Shown in pieces: positions 33,930-44,633 of a stretch of 64,000 nt of DNA; within the stretch, counting starts at the first letter, position 1, and each line of letters starts with the position of its first letter. Position numbers and translations under genes: made by a program. The DNA is taken from positions 299,238,166 through 299,302,165 of the forward strand of contig CM077666.1 of the NCBI GenBank assembly GCA_039707655.1. Reading direction: 5' to 3'. The DNA comes from Elymus sibiricus (lineage: Eukaryota > Streptophyta > Magnoliopsida > Poales > Poaceae). Under the pieces are notes generated by a model. The model was not told the DNA's origin, ran no database searches, and saw only the letters and a program-made list of their open reading frames with translations.

Positions 33930-35501
33930 TGATACGTCTCCAACGTATCTATAATTTTTGATTGTTCCATGCTATTATAGTATCAATCTTGGATGTTTTT
34001 ATATGCATTTACAGCAATTATATATCATTTTTTGGGACTAACCTATTAAGTTAGTGCCCAGTGCCAGTTGCTGTTTTTTTGCCTGTTTTTGGTTTTCCAG
34101 AATATCAGTACCAAACGGAGTCCAAATGCCACGAAACTTTTTGGAGATTTTTTCTGGACATAAGAGACACTAGAAGCTTTGGGAGGAGGCCAGAAGCCAG
34201 AGGAGGTGGCCACGAGCCACCAGGGCGCGCCTGGGGGGGGGGGGGGGGCAGGCGCGCCCTGGTGCCTTGTGGGCCCACCTCTGCCCCTTTTGACCTAATT
34301 CCACCACTATAAATTCTCAAAAATCAGGAAACTAACAGGAGAGTCCACGAAATACTTTTTCCGCTGTCGTAAGCTTCTGTTCTCGAGAGATCCCATCTGG
34401 AGGCCTTTTTCGGTACTCCGCCGGAGGGGGAATCGATCACGGAGGGGCTCTACATCAACCTTGCTACCCTTCCGATGATGCGTGAGTAGTTTACCACAGA
34501 CCTTTGGGTCCATAGTTAGTAGCTAGATGGCTTCTTCTCTCTTTTTGATCTTCAATACAATGTTCTCCTCGATGTTCTTGGAGTTCTATCCGATGTAATC
34601 ACTTTTTGCGGTGTGTTTGTTGGGATCCGATGAATTGTGAGTTTATGATCAGATTATCCATGAATATTATTTGAGTCTTCTCTGAACTCTTTTATGCATG
34701 ATTATTATAGCTTCGTATTTCTCTCCGATCTATTGATTTGGTTTGGCCAACTAGATTGATTTATCTTGCAATGGGAGAGGTGCTTTGTAATGGGTTCGAT
34801 CTTGCGGTGCTCAATCCCAGTGACAGAAAGGGACATGACACGTATGTATCATTGCTATTAAGGGTAAAAAGATGGGGTTTATTCATGCGTGAGTTTACTT
34901 TGTCTACATCATGTCATCTTGCTTAAGGCATTACTCCGTTCTTTATGGACTTAATACACTAGATGCATGCTGGATAGCGGTCAATGTGTGGAGTAATAGT
35001 AGTACATGCAGGCAGGAGTCGGTCTACTTGTCTCGGACGTGATGCCTATATACATGATCATTGCCTTGGATATTGTCATGATTATTTGCTTTTCTATCAA
35101 TTTCCCAACAGTAATTTGTTTACCCACCGTATGCTATTTTCATGAGAGAAGCCTCTAGTGAAAACTATGGCCCCCGGGTCTACCTCTATCATATATTAAA
35201 AATCCTAAAAATACCTTGCTGCACTTTTACTTTATTTATTTTATTTTATATTTTAGTTCAATCTATCTATCTATCAGCATACAATTTAATCTTGCAATTA
35301 ACCGCCAAGGGATTGACAACCCCTTGTTTGCGTTGGGTGCAAGGATTTTTTGTTTTGTGTGCAGGTACTGTTAACGAGGTGTTGCGTGATTCTCGTACTG
35401 GATTGATAACCTTGGTTTCATAACTGAGGGAAATACTTATCTCTACTGTACTACATCTCCCTTCCTCTTCAGGGAATTACCAACATAGCTCACAAGTAGC
35501 A
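33930..35501 (+). mobile_element. Solo LTR of family X
   Basis: 1572 bp from TGATACGTCTCCAACG to CAAGTAGCA, flanked by TGCAG (33925-33929) and TGCAA (35502-35506). The empty site is seen in the partner LTR near 44826, where GGTGCAGCAAGGTGG is continuous. Solo LTRs form by recombination between the two LTRs of an element. It carries TATAAAT at 34308-34314 preceded by a perfect 14-bp inverted repeat around a G-run. Confidence 0.93.
34220..34262 (+). promoter_or_regulatory. Perfect inverted repeat around a 15-G loop, upstream of an LTR TATA box
   Basis: CCAGGGCGCGCCTG at 34220-34233 and CAGGCGCGCCCTGG at 34249-34262 are perfect reverse complements, separated only by G (34234-34248). TATAAAT begins 46 bp downstream. 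It could form a hairpin or a G-quadruplex in single-stranded form. Confidence 0.75.
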
Positions 35502-36826
35502 TGCAACAAGGTGGCCCAATCCTTTTTATAGCAAAGGACAAGCCGGAACGATTTCTTATAATAAGCAAAGCATTCTCGAGGACACACGGGAATTTCATCT
35601 AGTCACTTTCATCATGTTTGTTTGATTCGCGTTCGCTACTTTGATAATTTGATATGTGGGTGGACCGGTGCTTGGGTGCTGTTCTTACTTGAACAAGCCT
35701 CCCACTTATGATTACCCCCTCTTGCAAGCATCCGCAACTGCGAAAGAAGAATTAAGATAACTCTAACCATAGCATGAAACATATGGATCCAAATCAGCCC
35801 CTTACAGAATAGCGCATAAACTAGGGTTTAAGCTTCTGTCACTCTAGCAACCCATCATCTAATTACTACTCCACAATGCCTTCCCTTAGGCCCAAAGATG
35901 GTGAAGTGTCATGTAGTCGACGTTCACACAACACCACTAAAGGAAGCAACAACATACATATCATCAAAATATCGAACGAATACCAAATTCACATGATTAC
36001 TTATGACAAGACTTATCCCATGTCCTCAAGAACAAAAGTAACTACTCACAAATCATATTCATGTTCAAGATCAGAGGGGTATTGAATAGCATTAAGGATC
36101 TGAACATATAATCTTCCACCAAATAAACCAACTAGCATCAACTACAAGATGTAATCAACACTACTAGCAACCCACAGGTACCAATCTGAGGTTTTGAGAC
36201 AAAGATTGAATACAAGAGATGAACTAGGGTTTGAGATGAGATGGTGCTGGTGAAGATGTTGATGAAGATTGGTCCTCCCATGATGAGAGGATCGTTGGTG
36301 ATGTCGATGGCTTCGATTTCCCCCTCCCAGAGGGAAGTATCCCCGGCGGAATCGCTCCGCCGGAGAGCAAAATAGCTCCTGCCCAGGTTCCGCCTCGAGA
36401 CGGCGGCGCTTCATCCCAAAAGTCTTCTCTTTTATTTTTTTAGGGCAAAAGACCTTATATAGCAGAAGGAGGGGGCCAGAGGCCAGCCAGGGGCCCCACA
36501 AGGCATCAGGGCGCTCCCAGCGGGGGCCGCGCCTTGTTGCCTTGTGGGCAACTGGTGGGTCCCCTCTCGTATATCTTTTCTCCAGTATTTTTTATATATT
36601 CAATAAAAAATCTCCGTGAAATTTCAAGTCAATTGGAGCTCTGTAGGATAGGTATCTCTGACGTAGCTATTTCAGGTCCAGAATTCCAGCTGCCGGTATT
36701 CTCCCTCTTCATATAAATCTTGCAAATTAAGAGAGAAAAGGCATAAGGATTGCATCATAAAGTGAAATAACGATCAAATACATTATAAATAACAGTAGGA
36801 AATCATGATGCAAATTGGACGTATCA

Positions 36827-36841
36827 ACTCCCCCAAGCTTA
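36827..36841 (-). other. Polypurine tract of the gypsy element
   Basis: On the minus strand TAAGCTTGGGGGAGT directly precedes the 3' LTR. Confidence 0.8.
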
Positions 36842-37251
36842 GACCTCGCTTGTCCTCAAGCGAAAGCCGAAATCGATAATCATGACCACATGTTTAGAGA
36901 GAGAGGTGTCGATAAAAATAAAATACGGACATGAAGGCATCATGATCTTTATTATAACAGCAATATATCATCATAGAACTTCTCATGAAAAAGTAACAAT
37001 TCAATCACAAGTTAAAGTATGAACCATAAACCAAATTGAAAACTAACAAACTATGATCTCAGTCACTGAAGCAATTGTAATTCATCATATTTTCAGAAAG
37101 AGTCTATGTAAGAGCTTTGTTTACCAAGTTCACATACTCAACTATCATTTAGTCTTCTATGATTGCTGACACTCACGGCATACTTATGTGGCAAAAGTTT
37201 CAGTCAGACACATAGAAAGATAGGGGCTTATAGTTTCGCCTCTCAACATAT

Positions 37252-39243
37252 TTACTTCAAGGGTAATGTCAACAATAATAACTCATGATCACCTACATCC
37301 AACTGGATATATATGCCTGGATCAATCCCCACCACATGATGCTTGCCAAGAGAGAAAAATAAAAACGGAATAGAGGAGAATACGATTGACTCTTGCATGA
37401 AAGTAAATACATAAAGTAAAAAGATAGGTCCTTCGCAGAGGGAAGCAGAGGTTGTCATGCGCTTTTTGTTTTTGGATTCTTTTATCATGCCATCTTTTAA
37501 CTTTTTCTTTAAACAACTTGGCATTTTCATAAGCTTGGGTTCTCCATAGATCATTTCACCGGCAAGTTTAAAATCATAGTTAAGTTCTTTAATTGCCCAA
37601 TATGCCTTATGTTCTAACTCAAGAGGTAAGTGACATGCTTTTCCATAGACCATTTTATAGGGAGACATACCCATAGGATTTTTATAAGCAGTTCTGTAAG
37701 CCCGTAATGCATCATCAAGTTTCTTAGACCAATTCTTTCTAGATCTATTAACGGTCTTTTGCAAAATTAATTTTATTTCTCTATTGGTTAATTCAACTTG
37801 ACCACTAGACTGAGGATGATAAGGAGATGCAATCCTATGATTAACATCATATTTAGCAAGTAATTTATGGAAAGCACCATGAATAAAATGTGAGCCACTA
37901 TCAGTCATCAAGTATCCGGGGACTCCAAACCTCGAAAATATAACTTCTTTAAGTATTTTAATAGAAGTGTTATGATCAGCACTACTAGTTGGAATAGCTT
38001 CTACCCACTTAGTAACATAATCAACAACAACTAAAATATGAGTATACCCATTGGATTTAGGAAAAGGTCCCATACAATCAAAACCCCAAACAACAAATGG
38101 TTCAATAACAAGTGAATAATTCATAGGCATTTCCTGACGTCTACCAACATTACCAATTCTTTGACATTCATCACAAGAAAGGACAAACTTACGTGCATCT
38201 TTGAAGAGAGTAGGCCAATAAAAACCAGATTGTAATACCTTGTGTGCAGTTCTATCTCCCGCATGGTGTCCTCCATATGCCTCAGAGTGACACTTCCGTA
38301 GGATTTGTTCCTGTTCATGCTCAGGTACACAACGTCTAATAATACCATCTACTCCTTCCTTATATAAATGTGGGTCATCCCAAAAGTAATGCCTTAAATC
38401 AAAGAAGAACTTTTTCTTTTGTTGGTATGTGAAACTAGGTGGTATATATTTAGCAACAATGTAATTAGCATAGTCTGCATACCAAGGAGTGTTACTAGAA
38501 ACATTTATCACAGCTAATTGTTCATCAGGAAAATCATCATTAATAGGAAGTGGGTCATCAAGAACATTTTCCATTCTAGACAAATTATCAGCTACGGGAT
38601 TCTCAGCTCCCTTTCTATCAATAATATGCAAATCAAATTCTTGTAGCAAAAGGACCCACCTAATCAGTCTAGGTTTAGCATCTTTCTTTTCCATAAGATA
38701 TTTAATAGCAGCATGATCAGTGTGAATAGTAACTTTGGAATGAACAATGTAAGATCTGAATTTATCACATGCAAACACAACTGCTAAAAATTCTTTCTCA
38801 GTAGTAGCATAATTTCTGTGAGCACTGTCTAGAGTTTTACTAGCATAATGAATAACATTCAATTTCTTATCAACTCTTTGTCCTAGAACAGCACCAACGA
38901 CATAATCACTAGCATCACACATAATTTCAAAGGGTAAGTTCCAATCATGTGGTTGAACAATAGGTGCAAAAATTAAGGCTTTCTTAAGTATTTCAAAGGC
39001 TTCTACACAATCATCATCAAAAACAAATGGCACATCTTTTTGCAAGAGATTAGTAAGAGGCCTAGAAATTTTAGAGAAGTCTTTTATAAACCTTCTATAG
39101 AAACCAGCATGACCAAGGAAACTTCTTATACCTTTGATATCTTTAGGACATGGCATTTTCTCAATAGCATCAACTTTAGCTTTATCAACTTCAATACCTC
39201 TTTCAGAAATTTTATGCCCAAGGACTATACCTTCATTCACCAT
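37252..39243 (-). pseudogene. pol: RT thumb, RNase H and integrase
   Basis: 663 codons. Residues 1-70 are the RT end ([20 protein letters not shown]). RNase H spans about 100-225, with CDAS (Asp110), ATTEKE (Glu149) and HTDH (Asp176). The integrase HHCC zinc region is about 319-360. The integrase core has DCMGP (Asp389), TDSGSHF (Asp448) and GQVE (Glu484), giving D-D-35-E spacing. Residues after about 620 look like read-through past the gene end. This is the best preserved part of the element. Confidence 0.92.
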
Positions 39244-39258
39244 AAAATGGCACTTCTC

Positions 39259-39609
39259 CTAGTTCAAGACAAGATTAGTTTCTTCACATCTCTGCAAAAC
39301 TCGATCAAGGTTGATCAAGCAATCATCAAAAGAAGTTCCGTAAACGGAGAAATCATCCATGAAAACCTCAACAATCTTTTCAAAAAAGTCAGAGAATATA
39401 GCAGTCATACACCTTTGAAAGGTAGCAGGTACATTACATAAACCAAAAGGCATACGACGATAAGCATAAGTTCCAAAAGGACAAGTAAAGGTGGTTTTCT
39501 CTTGATCTTCAGGTGAAACAGGTATTTGAGAAAAACCAGAATAACCGTCTAGGAAGCAAAAGTGTGTGTGCTTAGATAATCTTTCTAACATTTGATCAAT
39601 AAAAGGCAA
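39259..39609 (-). pseudogene. pol: reverse transcriptase core
   Basis: Contains FLDGYSGFSQIPV (catalytic Asp at about residue 21), PFGTYAYRRMPFGLCN and FMDDFSVYG, with the two catalytic Asp at about 85-86. A TAG at 39259-39261 ends it in the middle of the domain; the next entry continues in the same frame. The enzyme would copy element RNA into DNA. Confidence 0.9.
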
Positions 39610-39638
39610 GGGGTAATGATCTTTCCTACTAGCTTTGT

Positions 39639-40148
39639 TTAATTTTCTAAATTAATTACCATCCTATAACCAGTTACAATTCTTTGTGGAATAAGTTCAT
39701 TTTTATCATTAGGAACAACGGTAATACCTCCTTTCTTAGGAACACAATGAACAGGACTTACCCATCTACTATTAGCTATGGAATAAATTATACCTGCCTC
39801 AAGAAGCTTTAATATTTCAGTTCGTACCACATCCTTCATTTTGGGATTCAACCTTCTTTGATGATCAACAACTGGTTTAGCATCTGGCTCCATATGATTT
39901 TTATGCTGACATAAAGTTGGACTAATGCCCTTAAGATCATCGAGAGTATATCCAATAGCAGCACGGTGCTTCCTCAGAGTTTTAAGTAATCTCTTTTCTT
40001 CATGCTCTAAAAGGTTAGCACTAATAATAACAGGATATATCTTCTTTTCATCAAGGTAAGCATACTTAAGTGTTTCAGGTAATTGCTTTAATTCAAACAC
40101 ATGATCACCCTTGGGTGGTAGAGGAATTCCCAAGGTTTCAACAGGCAA
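39639..40148 (-). pseudogene. pol: N-terminal reverse transcriptase part
   Basis: Reads LKYAYLDEKKIYPVIIS, GISPTLCQHKNHMEPDAKP and SPVHCVPKKGGITVVPN, the region before the RT core in grass gypsy elements. The frame dies at INLEN-stop. An apparent small deletion in a T-rich stretch near 39640 shifts the frame before the RT core. Confidence 0.85.
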
Positions 40149-40166
40149 ATTATGTTTAAGGATAGG

Positions 40167-41474
40167 TGTTGGTGCAATAATTTGCCTCCTTATGTTTTGG
40201 AGATTGTTGACATAAACAGTGAGGGACTAATGTGTTTGCTAGTGCACACAGAGTAACAGGTCCCTGGAGTCAAGAGGAGTTTGGTTCAAACTCCGAAGAA
40301 AATTCCCTGCGTGGCAGTAAAGGTTATCACCGAAGATTATGACGACAAGAGTGACCCCTCAAAAATTGCTTATGCAAAGGAATTGACTCGATGCTTGTCC
40401 GAAGAAAATGACTGCGGCAGAGAAGATTGAAGACGAAGTGAAGACGTAGCATTCATTTCGTTGTTTCTTTTCTCTTCATTGAGTCATAGGACCACCGTAC
40501 TACTAAGAGGGGTGTAGCGTTCGAAGCTTTGATTCGCTGATGCCAAACCCAAATCCTATGAAAGTTGCGAGAGAAATCTCTTTGTGTTCTGAGCAAATAC
40601 TTGCCAGCAAGAGACTGTGATCTTCTTCATTGCGAGAGATTTGTCTCTGACCGAGGAGTTAGCATTACTTGTTCCTCAAGTAATGTTACCATTGCTCTTA
40701 AATCCGACCGTTGTGAACGTGTCAGTTGGCCATTAGCTAGACCGCGTGTCCAAAATGGTCATTTCCCATCCGGGAAGGCTGCGGCTATAAATAGCCACCC
40801 CGCATTGGCGTTGTCTGGTGGCTGCTCCATTTGATTATGAGAAGATTGTAGAGCAACCCCCTCTCCGAGTGATTTGAGTTTAAAATCCACCGAGAGAAAA
40901 CCCCAGAGCCGAAAAATTAGATAGTGGTTCAGCATCACTCGAATCTAAGTCCAGTACGCTCCGCCTATTACTCTTGAGAGCTGCGAACTCTCTAGACGGT
41001 TAGGTGTCAATTTCTTCAGAGACCAAGAGTAATTGTGGTTCTCGAAAAAGAAGTCTGTAAAGGTTTGGAGATCGCCTCAAGCATCTACCATGAGTGATCG
41101 GCATTGGTTGACGAACCAATTGTCGAGGAGAATAGGGCGAAGAGAGTTTATCTTCTGTGTTAAATCACAACCCCTCCAACCAGATGTAGTCCTTTTGCAG
41201 AAGGGCGAACTGGTCTACCAAATTCCTTGTCGCCATCGAGCATCACTGGTCACCTCTGCTACTCCCCTTTACATTCAAACTGTGCTATATGACATATTTC
41301 AATCATGTGATTTGTCTCGATGCATGCTCTTAGTTTCCATTCGGTAGTTTGTATTCGCTCACTATACACTGTTTTCATTCGCTCCGCTGCTGGGTTCCGA
41401 GAGTTTTGATATTTCCGAAGAAAATTTAAAACTCCCATTCACCCCCCCTCTGGTAGACATACTTCATTCCTACA
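40167..41474 (+). repeat. 5' LTR of the copia element
   Basis: 1308 bp, TGTTGG to CCTACA. A TATAAATA box is present near 40788. It aligns with 41812-42796 from about 40490 onward. Confidence 0.88.
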
Positions 41475-41540
41475 ATTGGTATCAGAGCAAGGTACTCCTT
41501 GACTCTGTTCATTTTGGTCTAACCACCTTGGAGTTTAAGT

Positions 41541-41811
41541 ATGTCTTCAGTGAGCTACAAGTCGCACCTCAAGATTCCCATCTTCGATGGGATGGACTAT
41601 CCCTTCTGGAAGGAGAAGATGAAGATCCGTCTCCGAGCTATTGATGACGATATGTGGAACGTGGTTGCAGAATGGATTCGTGGTTGAAGTGCACCAGGTC
41701 CCCACTGACCACGAGAAGAAACTCATTCAGATGGATGCTCAAGCCAAAGATGAAATTGGTGGCCATCTCTCTCGTGCTCAATTTCTTCGCTATCGTCAGT
41801 GTGAAACTGCA
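41541..41811 (+). pseudogene. copia gag N-terminal fragment
   Basis: From ATG at 41541 it reads LKIPIFDGMDYPFWKEKMKI, the classic start of plant copia gag, and stops at 41685-41687. A different frame carries the sensible continuation (PTDHEKKLIQMDAQAKDEIG) until the junction with LTR sequence at about 41812. It is therefore both frameshifted and truncated. Confidence 0.8.
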
Positions 41812-42796
41812 AGGACCACCATACTACTAAGAGGGGTGTAGCATTCGAAGCTTTGATTCGCTGATGCCAAACCCAAATCCTATGAAAGTTGTGAGAGAAA
41901 TCTCTTTGTGTTCCGAGCAAATACTTGCCAGCAAGAGACTGTGATCTTCTTCGTTGCGAGAGATTTGTCTCTGACTGAGGAGTTAGCATTACTTGTTCCT
42001 CAAGTAATGTTACCGTTGCTCTTAAATCCGACTGTTGTGAACGTGTCGGTTGGCCATTGGCTGGACCGCGTGTCCAAAATGCTCATTTCCCATCCGGGAA
42101 GGCTGCGGCTATAAATAGCCACCCCGCACCGGCGTTGTCCGGTGGCTGCTCCGTTTGATTCTGAGAAGATTGTAGAGCAACCCCATCTCCGAGTGCTTTG
42201 AGTTTAAAATCCACCGAGAGAAAACCCCAGAGCCGAAAAATTAGATAGTGGTTCAGCATCACTCGAATCTAAGTCCAGTACGCTCCGCCTATTACTCTTG
42301 AGAGCTGCGAACTCTCTAGACGGTTAGGTGTCAATTTCTTCAGAGACCAAGAGTAATTGTGGTTCTCGAAGAAGAAGTATGTAAAGGTTTGGAGATCGCC
42401 TCAAGCATCTACCACGAGTGATCGGCATTGGTTGACGAACCAATTGTCGAGGAGAATAGGATGAAGAGAGTTTATCTTCTGTGTTAAATCACAACCCCTC
42501 CAACCAGACGTAGTCCTTTTGCAGAAGGGCGAACTGGTCTACCAAATTCCTTGTCGCCATCGAGCATCACTGGTCACCTCTGCTACTCCCCTTTACATTC
42601 GAACTGTGCTATATGACATATTTCAATCATGTGATTTGTCTCGATGCATGCTCTTAGTTTCCATTCGGTAGTTTGTATTCGCTCACTGTACACTGTTTTC
42701 ATTCGCTCCGCTGCTGGGTTCCGAGAGTTTTGATATTTCCGAAGAAAATTTAAAACTCCCATTCACCCCCTCTAGTAGACATACTTTGTTCCTACA
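41812..42796 (+). repeat. 5'-truncated 3' LTR of the copia element
   Basis: About 985 bp matching the last three quarters of the left LTR. The join to gag sequence falls at AGGACCACC, a 9-base phrase present both in gag and in the left LTR near 40489. Confidence 0.85.
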
Positions 42797-42801
42797 ATAG
42801 G

Positions 42802-44064
42802 TGCTTGCTTAAAGAACAACTCATCTATTTCATTTCTTTCATTCATATGCATATCATTCTCATGGTCTAGCAAATATTGTTCTAAAGGATTAGTAGGAGG
42901 CACAACAATAGAAGCAAGACCTATAATTTCATATTTATTGGGTAATTCTTTATCATGAAGTTGTCTACTAAACTTAGAGAAATTGAATTCATGAGATATA
43001 TCACCAAACTTAACTCTAACTTTCTCTTTAACACAGTCAATTTCAGCATTAACGGTATTCAAGAAAGGTCTACCAAATATAATGGGACAAAAATTATCTT
43101 GTAGTGAACCAAGTACAAGGAAATCAGTAGGGTATTTGATTTTACGACACAAGACTTCAACATCTCTAACAATCCCAAGTGGTGTAATAGTATCTCTATT
43201 TGCAAGCTTAATAGTAACATCAATATCTTCAATCTCAATAGGTGCAATATCATGCATTACTTCTTGATATAAAGAAAACGGAATAGCACTCACACTAGCA
43301 CCCATATCACACAAACCATGATAGCAATGATCTCCAATCTTAACAGAAACAACAGGCATGCCAACTACGGGCTTGTTCTTGTCTAGCATATCTCGTTCAT
43401 TTCTAACAGGTTTAGCAATTCTAGCAGCCTCATCACAAAAGTAAATAACATGCCCATCAATATCATCAACCAAAAGATCTTTAACCATTGCAATATTAGG
43501 TTCAACCTTAATTTGTTCAGAAGGTCTAGGTGTTCTTATATTACTTTTATTAACCACAGTTGAATCTTTGGCATGTTCCTTAATCCTAACAGGGAAAGGA
43601 GGTTTCTCAATATAAGCAGTAGGCACAATCGGATCAACATTGTAAACAATTGTTTCTTCTTTAGCACTAACAGGTTCTTCATTTAGTTCAATAGGTGGGT
43701 GATACTTAAACCATTTCTCTTTAGGGAGATCAACATGAGCAGCAAAAGATTCACAAAAGGTAGCTACTATCTTAGAGTCAAGTCCATATTTAGTACTAAA
43801 CTTATGAAAAGCATCAGTTTCCATAAAAGATTTAACACAATCAAACTCAAGATTTATACCTGACACTTTACCTTTGTCGATTTCCCAATCTTCAGAGTTA
43901 CGTTTAATTCTTTCCAGAAGATCCCATCTGAATTCAATAGTTCTCATAAAGGAACCAGCAGAAGAAGTATCGAGCATGGATTGATCATTATGAGAAAGCC
44001 GAGCATAAAAGTTTTGAATAATTATTTCTCTTGAGAGCTCATGATTGGGGCATGTGTGCAACAT
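42802..44064 (-). pseudogene. gag C-terminal part and aspartic protease of the gypsy element
   Basis: Open for about 420 codons from 44064. It starts with the gag continuation (CPNHELSREIIIQNFYARLS), has a charged linker, and then a retropepsin-like domain with the catalytic motif CDMGASVSAIPF (Asp at about residue 253) and the later IIFGRPFLNT motif. The protease would cut the gag-pol polyprotein. The frame is cut at 42802 by the copia insertion, and pol resumes at about 40166 on the other side. Confidence 0.85.
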
Positions 44065-44068
44065 ATAC

Positions 44069-44542
44069 TTAAGCCTCCCCCAAGCTTGAGCGATACTTTA
44101 TCCTCCACGAGGCCAAAAAATTATATATATAATTCCGATCACGATGAACCAAATGCATAGGATAAAATTTCTGGTGAAATTCCAGCTTCAACCGGTTCCA
44201 ATCCCATGTTTCAGTATCATCACATAGCCTATACCATGTCAATGCCTTTCCCTCCAAAGATAAAGGGAATACTTTCTTCTTAACTCTATCTCCGGATAAA
44301 CCTGCAAGCTTAAACAATCCACAAATTTCATCCACATATATCAAGTGCATGTCAGGATGCATAGTTCCATCTCCTGCATAAGGATTAGCTAGCAGTTTCT
44401 CTATCATACACGAAGAAATTTCATAATAAATATTTTCAGTAGGCTCAGTAGGTTGAGGAGCAACTCTCAATGCTTCCGGTCGAGGTGAAGATACCCCGAA
44501 CAAGCCCCTCAAAGGATTACTTTCCATAGTGACAAGTAACAA
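44069..44542 (-). pseudogene. gag N-terminal part of the gypsy element
   Basis: Starts at 44542 (an in-frame ATG six codons later would give MESNPLRGLFG). It contains the capsid-like core with PLSLEGKALTWYRL and the conserved WNRLKLEFHQKFYP. The sensible frame is lost near 44110: the frame runs to a stop at 44069-44071, while the continuation (SIAQAWGRLKYMLHTCPNHE) is in the frame of the next entry. So a small indel broke gag. No zinc knuckle is seen. Confidence 0.8.
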
Positions 44543-44608
44543 TAAATTTCAGCACGTAATATAAATGTTTCCTTACCAAATTCCACTCACCAAAGGCGCT
44601 TCACTCAT

Positions 44609-44622
44609 CGGCAACGGCGCCA
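44609..44622 (-). other. Primer-binding site of the gypsy element
   Basis: TGGCGCCGTTGCCG on the minus strand, 11 bases after the 5' LTR end. It is the same site type as in the 29-kb element, so the two may share reverse-transcription machinery. Confidence 0.8.
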
Positions 44623-44633
44623 GAAAAGAGTCT

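Larger units (their letters stand above)
33732..36826 (-). repeat. 3' LTR of the gypsy element, split by a solo LTR
   Basis: About 1518 bp once the solo LTR and its duplication (33930-35506) are removed. It aligns with 44634-46146 with scattered substitutions. The inverted repeat is at 36495-36548 and the TATA-like box at 36455-36461. Confidence 0.9.
40167..42796 (+). mobile_element. Internally deleted copia-type LTR element
   Basis: Flanked by ATAGG (40162-40166 and 42797-42801). It starts TGTTGGTGC and ends TCCTACA. The left LTR is 40167-41474 (1308 bp), followed by ATTGGTATCAGAGC, a methionine-tRNA primer site. A gag start at 41541 runs into the middle of the right LTR at about 41812, so the rest of gag, all of pol and the first 320 or so bases of the right LTR are missing. 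It interrupts the gypsy pol. Confidence 0.9.
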
